This document shows, in pieces, positions 6,592-13,564 of a stretch of DNA of 13,898 nucleotides. Origin of the DNA: Planctomycetota bacterium (GTDB taxonomy: Bacteria; Planctomycetota; Phycisphaerae; WQYP01). The position numbers and the translations under genes were made by a program. The stretch spans positions 1 through 13,898 of the forward strand of contig JAJYZY010000063.1 in assembly GCA_021799715.1 (NCBI GenBank). Direction: 5' to 3'. Each line of letters begins with the position of its first letter. The first letter of the stretch is position 1. A model generated the notes under the pieces. That model did not search any database. It worked only from the letters and a program-made list of their open reading frames with translations, and had not been told where the DNA came from.

Positions 6592-7641
6592 CTAAAGTTG
6601 TGTCTCGGCATCCGCAAATGTATCTATCGACATATCTGATGCGGGTTGTGTTATCGGCATAAAAAATAGATAGGCGATAAGAGCCGCGAATAAAGCACAG
6701 GCAAAAAAGATTTTCAGGAAATAGGGGATTACCGGGGCGGTGATCTGGCTGAACCCGCCTTCAATCAGACCCGCCAATACGAGCATGTGGGCGCAACCAA
6801 TCAACAGATACATCAGATCATGGCGTTGTGCCTGCACGCCGGCCCATACTCCGCCATAGCGCCCGCCGCGCGTCCACATTGCCCGCGCGATAATCAAACC
6901 CGCCGCCGCCGCCACGCATATTGCGGGTAATTCCAGCACCCCGTGCGGCCCCACCCATGAAATAAAATAAGTTCCGACATGATCCGCCAAATAGCGCTGC
7001 CCCAGCGCTCCCAGCATCGCCCCGTTGAAAAACAACATCACCAGCGTGCCGACGCCAAACGTCATTCCCAGGGCGAATGTCATGACCGCAACTTCAATGT
7101 TGTGGGTAAATAAAAATACCGAAAAAAGAAGATTTCTCTCGCCGCTGTAATGAAAATGCCGGGAGCTTTGCTCTTCCACGCGCCGTGCCACGCGCTGGGC
7201 CGGGCTTTGGCGAAAGAACTCCGCAGGAACAAATGTCAGCGCCGCCGCCGGATGTTCCGCGGTAATCACATAGCCCGCCACCGTGCCGGTGAACATGATC
7301 ATCGCCGACAATAGTAACGCCGCCCATTGCTTGCGCGCTGCGGTTGGAAAATCATATCGCAGAATATGCCACCAGGTGGAAAAAAATCGCCCGCGGCGCG
7401 GCACCGCAGCGTGTTGATACGCTCTGGCCACCAGCGCTTCGAGATAATCCAGCAGTGCGGAACTTCCCCCGCGGGTTTGCACCAGATTCAAATCACTGGA
7501 AGCCAGGCGATAAAGCGAAAAGAACTCTTCCGCTTCCGCGGCCGATAGGCCCTGGACCGTATTTTGACCGGCCTTATCCGTCAGCGCTGTGAGCCGCCGC
7601 CACTGATTTTCCCGCCGTGCAATGAACTGATTAATGTCCAT
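6592..7641 (-). CDS. SpoIIM/DUF95-family integral membrane protein
   Basis: A 349-residue protein with a soluble N-terminal region (about 1-100) and roughly six membrane segments (near 105-127, 171-197, 198-215, 236-253, 277-297 and 306-331). Family signatures: FTHNIEVAVMTFALG (about 178-192), the NGAMLG turn (206-211), GPHGVLELPA (231-240) and EGGFSQ (294-299). In Bacillus, SpoIIM belongs to the engulfment machinery; in non-sporulating diderms the family is widespread and its role is not known, often beside RDD or MoxR/DUF58 genes, which are absent here. Start ATG has GAGG 5 nt upstream. The gene is convergent with the GT39-like gene (165-bp gap) and divergent from the lipoprotein gene. Confidence 0.85.
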   Translation of the reverse strand: MDINQFIARRENQWRRLTALTDKAGQNTVQGLSAAEAEEFFSLYRLASSDLNLVQTRGGSSALLDYLEALVARAYQHAAVPRRGRFFSTWWHILRYDFPTAARKQWAALLLSAMIMFTGTVAGYVITAEHPAAALTFVPAEFFRQSPAQRVARRVEEQSSRHFHYSGERNLLFSVFLFTHNIEVAVMTFALGMTFGVGTLVMLFFNGAMLGALGQRYLADHVGTYFISWVGPHGVLELPAICVAAAAGLIIARAMWTRGGRYGGVWAGVQAQRHDLMYLLIGCAHMLVLAGLIEGGFSQITAPVIPYFLKIFFACALFAALIAYLFFMPITQPASDMSIDTFADAETQL

Positions 7642-7715
7642 AAGGCCTCATTGTCCATCCGAAAGCGATAAATCGCAATGCTTCATGCGGCGCGGTTCTT
7701 TCATCACTTTTATCA

Positions 7716-7743
7716 TTGACTTTGGCGAGTCAAGCCGGATAAT
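7716..7743 (+). promoter_or_regulatory. Sigma70-type promoter of the lipoprotein gene
   Basis: TTGACT (7716-7721) and GATAAT (7738-7743), each 5 of 6 to consensus, with a 16-bp spacer. It lies 63 bp upstream of the lipoprotein ATG, in the divergent gap to the SpoIIM-family gene. It is the best two-box promoter match in the window. Confidence 0.6.
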
Positions 7744-7806
7744 TCATTCATTCGCCCGCGTTCGCCTGGTTTGTTTTGGATTGTTGGAATCAGAAGGAGA
7801 CTTGGT

Positions 7807-8205
7807 ATGAAAGCTGCACGCTATTTTGTCATCACGTTGGCCGCAATACTCTCGGTAAGCCTGGTTGGCTGCTCCAGTACGGGCAATCAGCAGATTGACC
7901 ATCTCACTGCCAAAGAAGCATCACAGCAGATCATCCGCGGACAAACCACCGCCGCAGAGGTAAAGGCGGATCTGGGTGATCCGTTGAAAGTATCGTACAA
8001 CAGCGCCGGCAATCAGCAATGGGAATATGACTACACCAAACTGCATCTGACAACCACGGATTTTGTGCCCTTCATTAATGCCGTTGAGACCAACGCCCGC
8101 GGTACGCGCAAGTCCCTGGTAATTTTATTTAATCGCCGGGGAATCGTGGAACACTACAGCCTGACATGCTCCAGGATTTACAAACATCAGGGACTGTTTA
8201 ACTGA
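7807..8205 (+). CDS. SmpA/OmlA (BamE)-like lipoprotein
   Basis: A small 132-residue predicted lipoprotein. Residues 1-21 form a signal peptide (Lys/Arg near the start, then a hydrophobic core) ending in the lipobox LVGC, with Cys22 as the lipidation site; no Asp follows at +2, so export to the outer membrane would be expected under the usual sorting rule. The mature part contains IIRGQTTAAEVKADLGDPLK followed by QQWEYDYTK, the pattern of the SmpA/OmlA/BamE fold (G-x-T..EV...lG.P......W.Y). BamE proteins help fold outer-membrane proteins with BamA, but many paralogues are of unknown function, and no other bam gene is near. Start is clear: AAGGAG lies about 8 nt before the ATG. The gene is monocistronic, with its own promoter. 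Confidence 0.8.
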   Translation: MKAARYFVITLAAILSVSLVGCSSTGNQQIDHLTAKEASQQIIRGQTTAAEVKADLGDPLKVSYNSAGNQQWEYDYTKLHLTTTDFVPFINAVETNARGTRKSLVILFNRRGIVEHYSLTCSRIYKHQGLFN

Positions 8206-8401
8206 AATAACATCCTTCGCCTGGCGTCTCTGCATGATGATTACCGCGTTTTTCCGTTGCCCGTTGGCCGCCCTTTTCTTGCCGCGCCGGGGCGTAAAAC
8301 CGGCGGAGTTATACTGGCACGAATCCTTCAAAAATGTTTATACCGCCAGGCCGACTTGAGCCAAGCGTCCGGGCACTGCGAAACCCGGGCGGCACGCGGT
8401 C
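8206..8401. other. Convergent intergenic region without a clear terminator
   Basis: The 196-bp gap between two converging genes. It contains a 6-bp inverted repeat CGCCGG / CCGGCG (8285-8305, 9-nt loop) and a 5-bp CCGGG / CCCGG pair near 8369-8388. Neither is followed by a T-run on either strand, so intrinsic termination is not well supported. Confidence 0.3.
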
Positions 8402-10111
8402 TTACTTCTTCGAGAGCCGCCGGAGTATCGGAACATCGGCCAGTTCGGGGGCTTTCAGCCAGCGCATCAGCAGGCCGTAGATCAGTGCCGCCGTTGGCAC
8501 CAGAACCAGCAGTTCAATAACCGCGGCCAGCCAGCGTGGCAGAGCGTGCAACAACGCGCTGTGCCGCATAGTAAGATAAAAGGCCCATGTCCCGGCCAGC
8601 ATCATGACCGCGCCAAACAGAGATTTACCGGCCATGCGGGCCACTTCATCCAGTTTTTCCAGATTCATTCGTCGCCGCAGAATGAATATGAGAATCGCGC
8701 ACTGCGCCATGGCGGAAATGCTGGTGCTGGCCGCGATTCCCCCTTCCCTCATAAACCAGATCAGCGTTAGATTCAGTGTGATATTCAGCAGCACCGCACC
8801 CACGGCCACTTTCATGGGGGTGAGGGCATCGCGCCAGGCGTAAAATACACGCACCAGAATCATCTGCATTTCAAACGCCCATATCCCCATGCAGAACCAG
8901 CGGGCGGTCCAAACCGCCTCCGCCACATCCGCCGCGCTGACTTTCCCGCCCAGATAAATTGCCGTTATCAATGGTTGGGAAATCAGGATCATGCCCAACG
9001 TTGTCGGCAAGCTGATAAACAAACTGCGCCGCAGCCCGGTGCGCAACAATTCGCCGGTCCGTGCCGCATCTTTGTTGGCTCCCGCTTCAGCAAGCCGGGG
9101 AAAAATAACCGTGGCCGTCGCCACGCCGAATACCCCCACCGGCAACAGATATATTCTCTGGGCGACGGATAATTTCCCCAGCGCCCCGGCCAGCATGGGC
9201 GCATGGATCAGCAGGCCCGCGATGGAGAAAGTTTTGTGGCCGCCATGACCATCGGGTGAAAACCACCAGGCAATTTGAGAATCCAGAAAGGTATTAAGCT
9301 GTACCGCCGACAGCCCCAGAATCATGGGGGCCATTTTGGTGATAATTTCTCTTATCGCTTCCCCGCGCCACGCCCAGACCCCACGAAATCGAAAGCCCGT
9401 CCGCCGGACCACAACCGCCAGAAGCGCAGCCTGCAAAAAGCCGGAGATCAACACGGCACCGGCCACAAAGTAAATGCGATCAGTCAGGGCGAAATGCCGC
9501 GTCCACAGCCACACCGGTATTGCCGCACCCAGAGTCATGGCCACATTGGTAATAATCGGAGCCACCGCCTGCGCGGCAAATCGGTCAAACGCGGTTGCAA
9601 TGGCCGCCAATAATGCCACCAGGCATACCGCAATGGAAAATGGCAGCATCATGGCGATCATGCCCGCCGCCAGCCGATTGGCCGGCAAAACCGCATGCGA
9701 CAGAGCAATCGGCAGCACGATGGCTTCGCCGATGGCGGTTATGGCGCATAACGTAATAAAGAGCAAACTGATCACCGCCCGCGCCAATTGATCCGCGGCG
9801 GCTTGTCCCTGTTCCCGGCGAACCCGCGTGTATACCGGAAGAAATACCGCCGTTAATGCGCCTTCGCCAAAAATTCTCCGAAACAGATTAGGAAACTGAA
9901 AGCCCATCCAGAACGCCGACCATGTGGTGCCGACGCCCAGAAAATAGCTGCACGCCTTATCCCGTAGCAAACCGAAAATGCGTGACAGGAGTGTAAGACT
10001 GGAAAACATATTGGCGTGGCGGGTCAGCGCCGCCCTGGGCGTGATGGCCGACACATCCGCCGTGGTTTGCTGTGGCGATTCACCCTTTGGGTCGGGAGGT
10101 GTTTCAGGCAT
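8402..10111 (-). CDS. murJ: MurJ/MviN-type lipid II flippase
   Basis: Polytopic inner-membrane protein of the MOP superfamily, predicted to flip undecaprenyl-linked peptidoglycan precursor (lipid II) to the periplasm. About 14 hydrophobic helices span the roughly 569 residues. The first helix carries the family pattern SRIFGLLRD, giving Arg residues equivalent to E. coli Arg18 and Arg24, followed by FPNLFRRIFGEGALTAVFLPVY (Arg52/53 equivalents), and AQRIYLLPVGVFGVA retains the Arg270 equivalent. The residue aligned with E. coli Asp39 is Ser (WSAFWMGF against TDAFFVAF), and the loop before AQRIY has an insertion containing a Gly/His-rich PDGHGGHK stretch. Start chosen at the ATG at 10111, which overlaps the thiD2-thiE stop by 8 nt and suggests coupling; ATGs at 10123 and 10165 are alternatives. 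Last gene of the minus-strand operon. Confidence 0.9.
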   Translation of the reverse strand: MPETPPDPKGESPQQTTADVSAITPRAALTRHANMFSSLTLLSRIFGLLRDKACSYFLGVGTTWSAFWMGFQFPNLFRRIFGEGALTAVFLPVYTRVRREQGQAAADQLARAVISLLFITLCAITAIGEAIVLPIALSHAVLPANRLAAGMIAMMLPFSIAVCLVALLAAIATAFDRFAAQAVAPIITNVAMTLGAAIPVWLWTRHFALTDRIYFVAGAVLISGFLQAALLAVVVRRTGFRFRGVWAWRGEAIREIITKMAPMILGLSAVQLNTFLDSQIAWWFSPDGHGGHKTFSIAGLLIHAPMLAGALGKLSVAQRIYLLPVGVFGVATATVIFPRLAEAGANKDAARTGELLRTGLRRSLFISLPTTLGMILISQPLITAIYLGGKVSAADVAEAVWTARWFCMGIWAFEMQMILVRVFYAWRDALTPMKVAVGAVLLNITLNLTLIWFMREGGIAASTSISAMAQCAILIFILRRRMNLEKLDEVARMAGKSLFGAVMMLAGTWAFYLTMRHSALLHALPRWLAAVIELLVLVPTAALIYGLLMRWLKAPELADVPILRRLSKK

Positions 10112-11204
10112 CGGTCGCACCATGCTGCGGTGTCGTGACGGAATCAAACCCTTGCGCCGCCGCATCGCGCCCCAGCATGGAACGCAACCGGGCGCAGGCT
10201 TCCGCGGGATCAGCGGTGGAAATCACCGCGGAACTTACCGCAATGGCCTTCACTCCCGCGGCCAGCAGTTCCGGCAGATTCTCACAGGAAATTCCGCCGA
10301 TCGCAATGATCGGCAATGTGAAGCCATCCTGCATTAATTCCGCAATATATCCCGGTCCGGCAAGCCGCGGCTTTGCTTTGGTTGATGTTGGAAACATCGG
10401 CCCGGCACCGATATAGCTCGCGCCGTCGCGCGCGGCGGCCCCGGCCTGTTGGGAATTTTCCGTTGATACGCCGATAATCAACTCCGATCCCGCCAGCCGC
10501 CGCGCCTGTCCGCACGGCATGTCTTGTTGACCCAGGTGCACGCCCGAAGCGCCCGCCGCCAATGCAATATCCAGGCGGTCGTTAATAATGGCCATGCGCC
10601 CAAGCTTGCGGCACGCCTCCACCACAATTTTCGCCCGATTCAATAATTCCCCGTCATGCAAATCTTTTTCCCGCAGTTGCACCACATCCGCTCCACCCTC
10701 CAGAATGGCCGCAAGCGTTTCCCGCCATGGGCGGCGGCACAGCGATTCGGTCAGCAAAACGTGCAGGCCGCAATGGGGCAAATGATTCCGCTGCCCGGCC
10801 TGCCGCAAAATCGCCTGTTCCACGCTGTAACACCGGTAACGCAGGGATTCCACGCGATGTGCTAAGGCGGGCGAGCGCAATTTAACGAGTTCCTCCAATA
10901 CGCGCAGCGCCTCCGTCAGCCGTTTTGCCGCGGCCGCAATTACATGTTGCAGCGTGTCGCGGCGCATTTCATCCGCAGCTTTAACGGTAACGCCCACATC
11001 GCCCGGCGTATCGCGCGTCAGCACCGCGTTGTCCGCGCCCAGGGCGGCCATGGCGGAACACAGATCGTGGCGAAGGGTTTTACAAGTGCCGGATAGATCG
11101 CCGTCGTTAAGCACAAAGCGGCAATAATCTTCCAATGTTCGCAGGGCTTCGCGGGCGCGGTTGAAGTTGGCATCCTGCATTCGCATTGCGGTTATATCCA
11201 TCAT
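10104..11204 (-). CDS. thiE: ThiD2-ThiE fusion: HMP-phosphate kinase domain plus thiamine-phosphate synthase
   Basis: A predicted bifunctional thiamine enzyme of 366 residues. The C-terminal half (about 146-345) is ThiE, joining HMP-PP and thiazole phosphate: VQLREKDL (175-182), IINDRLDIALAAGASGVHLGQQDMP (206-230), GVSTEN (245-250), IGAGPMFPTSTK (265-276) and IIAIGGIS (299-306) are all intact. The N-terminal half (about 9-138), starting MQDANFNRAREALRTLEDYCRF, with KTLRHDL and AAKRLTEALRVLEE, matches the ThiD2 domain, described as a monofunctional HMP-phosphate kinase unrelated to ThiD and commonly fused to ThiE. Start at ATG 11204 with AGG-containing sequence about 8 nt upstream; in-frame codons reach back to 11351, inside lpxA, but the domain starts right after 11204. 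It sits 55 nt after lpxA and overlaps murJ. No TPP riboswitch is apparent upstream. Confidence 0.88.
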   Translation of the reverse strand: MMDITAMRMQDANFNRAREALRTLEDYCRFVLNDGDLSGTCKTLRHDLCSAMAALGADNAVLTRDTPGDVGVTVKAADEMRRDTLQHVIAAAAKRLTEALRVLEELVKLRSPALAHRVESLRYRCYSVEQAILRQAGQRNHLPHCGLHVLLTESLCRRPWRETLAAILEGGADVVQLREKDLHDGELLNRAKIVVEACRKLGRMAIINDRLDIALAAGASGVHLGQQDMPCGQARRLAGSELIIGVSTENSQQAGAAARDGASYIGAGPMFPTSTKAKPRLAGPGYIAELMQDGFTLPIIAIGGISCENLPELLAAGVKAIAVSSAVISTADPAEACARLRSMLGRDAAAQGFDSVTTPQHGATDA

Positions 11205-11259
11205 GGCTGCACCTGCCAAAGGGTTTCGGACCATGCGCCGCGCATGACCGGCGATTGAT

Positions 11260-12090
11260 TTACTCATCATTGCCGGCGGGGTCCGTCTGCCGCGACTGCC
11301 GCTCCGACCAAGGTTTGAAGCGGGCGATCCCGCGTTTGGAAGTCGCGACAAAATCGGTAAATTCCCGGACTTCCGGAACGGCCTGTAATTCAGCAGGCAG
11401 CAGCGAAATATTCTTATTCAATGACAGCCCTCGATTATCCCGGAACAATATCTTGAACATCCGGCGAAGCGCATTGATATTTTCGCGGCTTATTCCCGAG
11501 CGCCGCAAGCCCACGGCATTTAACTGCGTAACCATGTTAATGTCCATGGCAATGCAGAACGGCGGAATATCCACATTATGCGCTGAATTATTACTGATCA
11601 TGGCCAGGCGGCCGACGCGGCAAAATTGATGCACCGCGCACAGGCCGCCGATAATCGCCCGGTCAAATACCCGCACATGTCCCCCCAATACCGCACTGTT
11701 GACCATCGTTACGCCGTTGCCCACATGACAGTTATGCCCCACATGGCATCCCACCATGAAAAAGCCGTTGGAACCGATGACCGTATCACCACCGGTGCCG
11801 CGATGCACCGTCGTATGTTCGCGGAAGATGTTGTTTTCGCCGATGATCACCCGGCTGGGCTGGTCATGATATTTCAAATCCTGCGGGGCATCTCCGAGCA
11901 CCGCAAAACTGTGCACCTTATTTCCCGGCCCCAGTTCCATCGGCCCAATAAGCTTCACATGCGACGCAATGACGCTTTGCGGCCCGATTGTCACGGGTCC
12001 TTCAATAACACAATAGGCACCGATCTTCACGGAAGGGTCAATGCGGGCCTGGGGATCAATGACCGCGGTGGGGTGAATCAATGAATTCAT
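11260..12090 (-). CDS. lpxA: Acyl-ACP--UDP-N-acetylglucosamine O-acyltransferase
   Basis: Cytosolic homotrimeric enzyme of lipid A synthesis, adding a 3-hydroxyacyl chain from ACP to the 3-OH of UDP-GlcNAc. The first 190 residues form hexapeptide repeats of a left-handed beta-helix (IDPSVKIGAYCVIEGPVTIG and so on). Active-site landmarks: GDAPQDLKY (66-74), CHVGHNC (115-121) with His119 equivalent to E. coli catalytic His125, IIGGLCAVHQFC (146-157), and the NAVGLRRSGIS motif (191-201) that opens the helical C-terminal domain. Gapless alignment with E. coli places Asn167 where E. coli has Gly173, the acyl-chain ruler. 276 residues is close to the family's usual 260-270. Start at ATG 12090, 4 nt after the GT2 stop; an in-frame GTG at 12102 would overlap that gene. 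Second gene of the operon. Confidence 0.93.
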   Translation of the reverse strand: MNSLIHPTAVIDPQARIDPSVKIGAYCVIEGPVTIGPQSVIASHVKLIGPMELGPGNKVHSFAVLGDAPQDLKYHDQPSRVIIGENNIFREHTTVHRGTGGDTVIGSNGFFMVGCHVGHNCHVGNGVTMVNSAVLGGHVRVFDRAIIGGLCAVHQFCRVGRLAMISNNSAHNVDIPPFCIAMDINMVTQLNAVGLRRSGISRENINALRRMFKILFRDNRGLSLNKNISLLPAELQAVPEVREFTDFVATSKRGIARFKPWSERQSRQTDPAGNDE

Positions 12091-12094
12091 GGTT

Positions 12095-12910
12095 CTATGC
12101 ACCTGTATTGATAGGATGTTGTCTTTGCGTTGGTTCAGGTTCCCGCCGAATCGGCTCGCCGCCGCCGCCCGCCGCGGGTGTCAATTCCATCGCGCTGTAC
12201 CGCAACTGCCGCTTTTTCATCCATCGGACGGCCAGAAGATCGATAAATGCGCGTATCACCCGGCTGCCGAATTTATATTTGGTCACGCCGTGCAGCCGCG
12301 GGTTGTGGCTTACCGGCACTTCGATAACCTTATACCCCCGCATTTTCACCAGCGTGGGGAAAAAGCGGTGCATGCCCTTGTAAAGCGTCAGGCCTTCCAG
12401 ACATTGGCGTTTGTATACTTTCAGGGAACAAGCCGAATCCTGAATATTTTCTTCACTGATCCAATTGCGGATGCCGTTGGCGATTTTGGTTTGGATCAAC
12501 CGCAACGCGTTGTCGCTGCGTTTTTTCCGCCAGCCATTGACCATATCCACTTCCGGTCCCAGCATTGCCATGAGCCGCGGAATTTCACCGGGATCATTTT
12601 GCATATCCGCATCCACGGTGCCCCAGACTTTTCCGCTCGCGGCGCGGAAGCCGGCATCCATGGCCGCCGTTTGACCGCTGTTTTTTGCCAGTGTCACCAC
12701 CCGCAGCCACGGATAAATCCCAGCCAGTGCCAGGAGTTTCTCACGCGTGCCGTCGGTACTGCAATCATCAACAATAATCGCTTCGAATCGGAGATTCAGC
12801 GGCACAAAAACATCCCGAATGCGCTCCACCAGCGGCTGGATGTTGTCCACTTCATTGTACGCCGGCGCGATAACTGATATTTCCAGGTTGTCCATAACCA
12901 TAACCATCAT
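12095..12910 (-). CDS. GT2 glycosyltransferase, DPM1/polyprenyl-phosphate sugar synthase-like
   Basis: A soluble glycosyltransferase family 2 enzyme of about 271 residues. The GT-A fold is visible: SVIAPAYNEVDNI (12-24), IIVDDCSTDGT (45-55) with the nucleotide-binding Asp pair, NSGQTAAMDAGFRAASG (77-93) and VDADMQNDP (99-107), containing the DxD-type metal site. Downstream DSACSLKVYKR (158-168) and the HNPRLHGVTKYKFG (202-215) block match dolichyl-/undecaprenyl-phosphate sugar synthases, which load mannose, glucose or a related sugar onto the polyprenyl phosphate. No C-terminal membrane helices are present; the last 30 residues are Pro/Gly/Arg-rich and probably disordered. Several clustered ATGs (12910, 12907, 12901, 12895) precede the core; 12910 is used, with GGGG directly upstream. 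First gene of the minus-strand operon, likely providing donor for a GT-C enzyme such as the GT39-like protein nearby. Confidence 0.85.
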   Translation of the reverse strand: MMVMVMDNLEISVIAPAYNEVDNIQPLVERIRDVFVPLNLRFEAIIVDDCSTDGTREKLLALAGIYPWLRVVTLAKNSGQTAAMDAGFRAASGKVWGTVDADMQNDPGEIPRLMAMLGPEVDMVNGWRKKRSDNALRLIQTKIANGIRNWISEENIQDSACSLKVYKRQCLEGLTLYKGMHRFFPTLVKMRGYKVIEVPVSHNPRLHGVTKYKFGSRVIRAFIDLLAVRWMKKRQLRYSAMELTPAAGGGGEPIRREPEPTQRQHPINTGA

Positions 12911-13025
12911 CCCCGGATTTTCCGGGCTTCTCCAATCTCGCCGATTCACAAAACACCGCGAACCATTCCGCCGCAATCATGCCGTGGGATTCGCTTGGTC
13001 AGGGCGTTGCAAACCAGCCGCCGGA

Positions 13026-13055
13026 ATTATAACGTGCATTGGATTAAATTGTTGA
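13026..13055 (-). promoter_or_regulatory. Putative promoter of the GT2-lpxA-thiD2E-murJ operon
   Basis: On the minus strand a perfect TATAAT (13026-13031) is preceded, at an 18-bp spacing, by TCAACA (13050-13055, 4 of 6 to TTGACA). It lies about 115 bp upstream of the first gene, leaving a leader of about 100 nt. Confidence 0.5.
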
Positions 13056-13220
13056 GCCAACGCGCGGCACTATGCTGCATGATTGTGCCGCCGAACCAAC
13101 CATGATCCCGCGGCAGCGGATTGTTTGGGGGCATCAGCTTGATGCGGAAGCGTCAAGTTGGATGCGAAATGTCGTCTCGATCAACCCTGCGACCCCGTCC
13201 GGCACGGCCGACGCCGACTG

Positions 13221-13237
13221 TCACAAATGAATTGTGA
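13221..13237. repeat. Short inverted repeat, candidate regulator-binding site
   Basis: TCACAA, 5 nt, TTGTGA: a perfect 6-bp dyad in the middle of the divergent intergenic region, about 166 bp upstream of the operon's predicted -35 and 330 bp upstream of the cyclophilin start. Its size and symmetry suit a dimeric regulator, but the distance from both promoters is large. Confidence 0.25.
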
Positions 13238-13564
13238 TTTGGGCGATCATACGCCGTCCCGCAAACAACCGTGATGCTTCCGAATGCGATTATCGCTAAG
13301 TTCAATATACCATGTGCGGCCCCGAAGTGCGAATACGCTCTGATTTCGCGGCAATAAAACGGGAGCAGGATGCCCCGGTAATAAAACCGTGTGGGGCACA
13401 ATTCGCGAGCAAAGCGGACTGGGCGCTTCCGGCTTGAGCCGTCATAACGCGCCGATTCGTTGGACCGGCTTGTCCGGGAGCTTTTGCCGCTGAAGCTTAT
13501 CGGTTATAAATGCGGTAGACCATTACGCTGATGTTGGTGGTCGATATTTTTTAAGGAACCCCTC

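Larger units (their letters stand above)
12911..13564. other. Divergent intergenic region, about 650 bp, no gene seen
   Basis: No frame in this stretch has a ribosome site and a recognisable domain; the minus-strand frame at 13153-13401 looks incidental. It holds the operon promoter at 13026-13055, a TCACAA-N5-TTGTGA inverted repeat at 13221-13237, and the leader of the cyclophilin gene (AAGGA about 8 nt before its ATG). A weak -35/-10 pair for the cyclophilin, TTGCCG (13484-13489) and TAAATG (13507-13512), is possible. No tRNA or recognised riboswitch was found by eye. Confidence 0.5.

Noticed and set aside
8285..8305. CGCCGG / CCGGCG hairpin as a terminator between lipoprotein gene and murJ
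   Set aside because: Short stem, 9-nt loop and no T-run on either strand.
11200..11260. TPP riboswitch ahead of the thi gene
   Set aside because: The conserved CTGAGA and ACCTGA/GGATAATGCC elements are not found in the 55-nt gap or nearby.
12089..12877. A 262-residue plus-strand open frame opposite the GT2 gene
   Set aside because: His, Arg and Phe-rich sequence with no motif, fully antisense to a well-conserved glycosyltransferase.
13153..13401. 82-residue minus-strand frame in the divergent intergenic region
   Set aside because: No ribosome site or known domain; Arg/Tyr-rich composition typical of a random frame.
13400..13520. Possible tRNA or small structured RNA before the cyclophilin gene
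   Set aside because: No cloverleaf, T-loop (GTTCGA) or CCA-like pattern could be assembled by eye.
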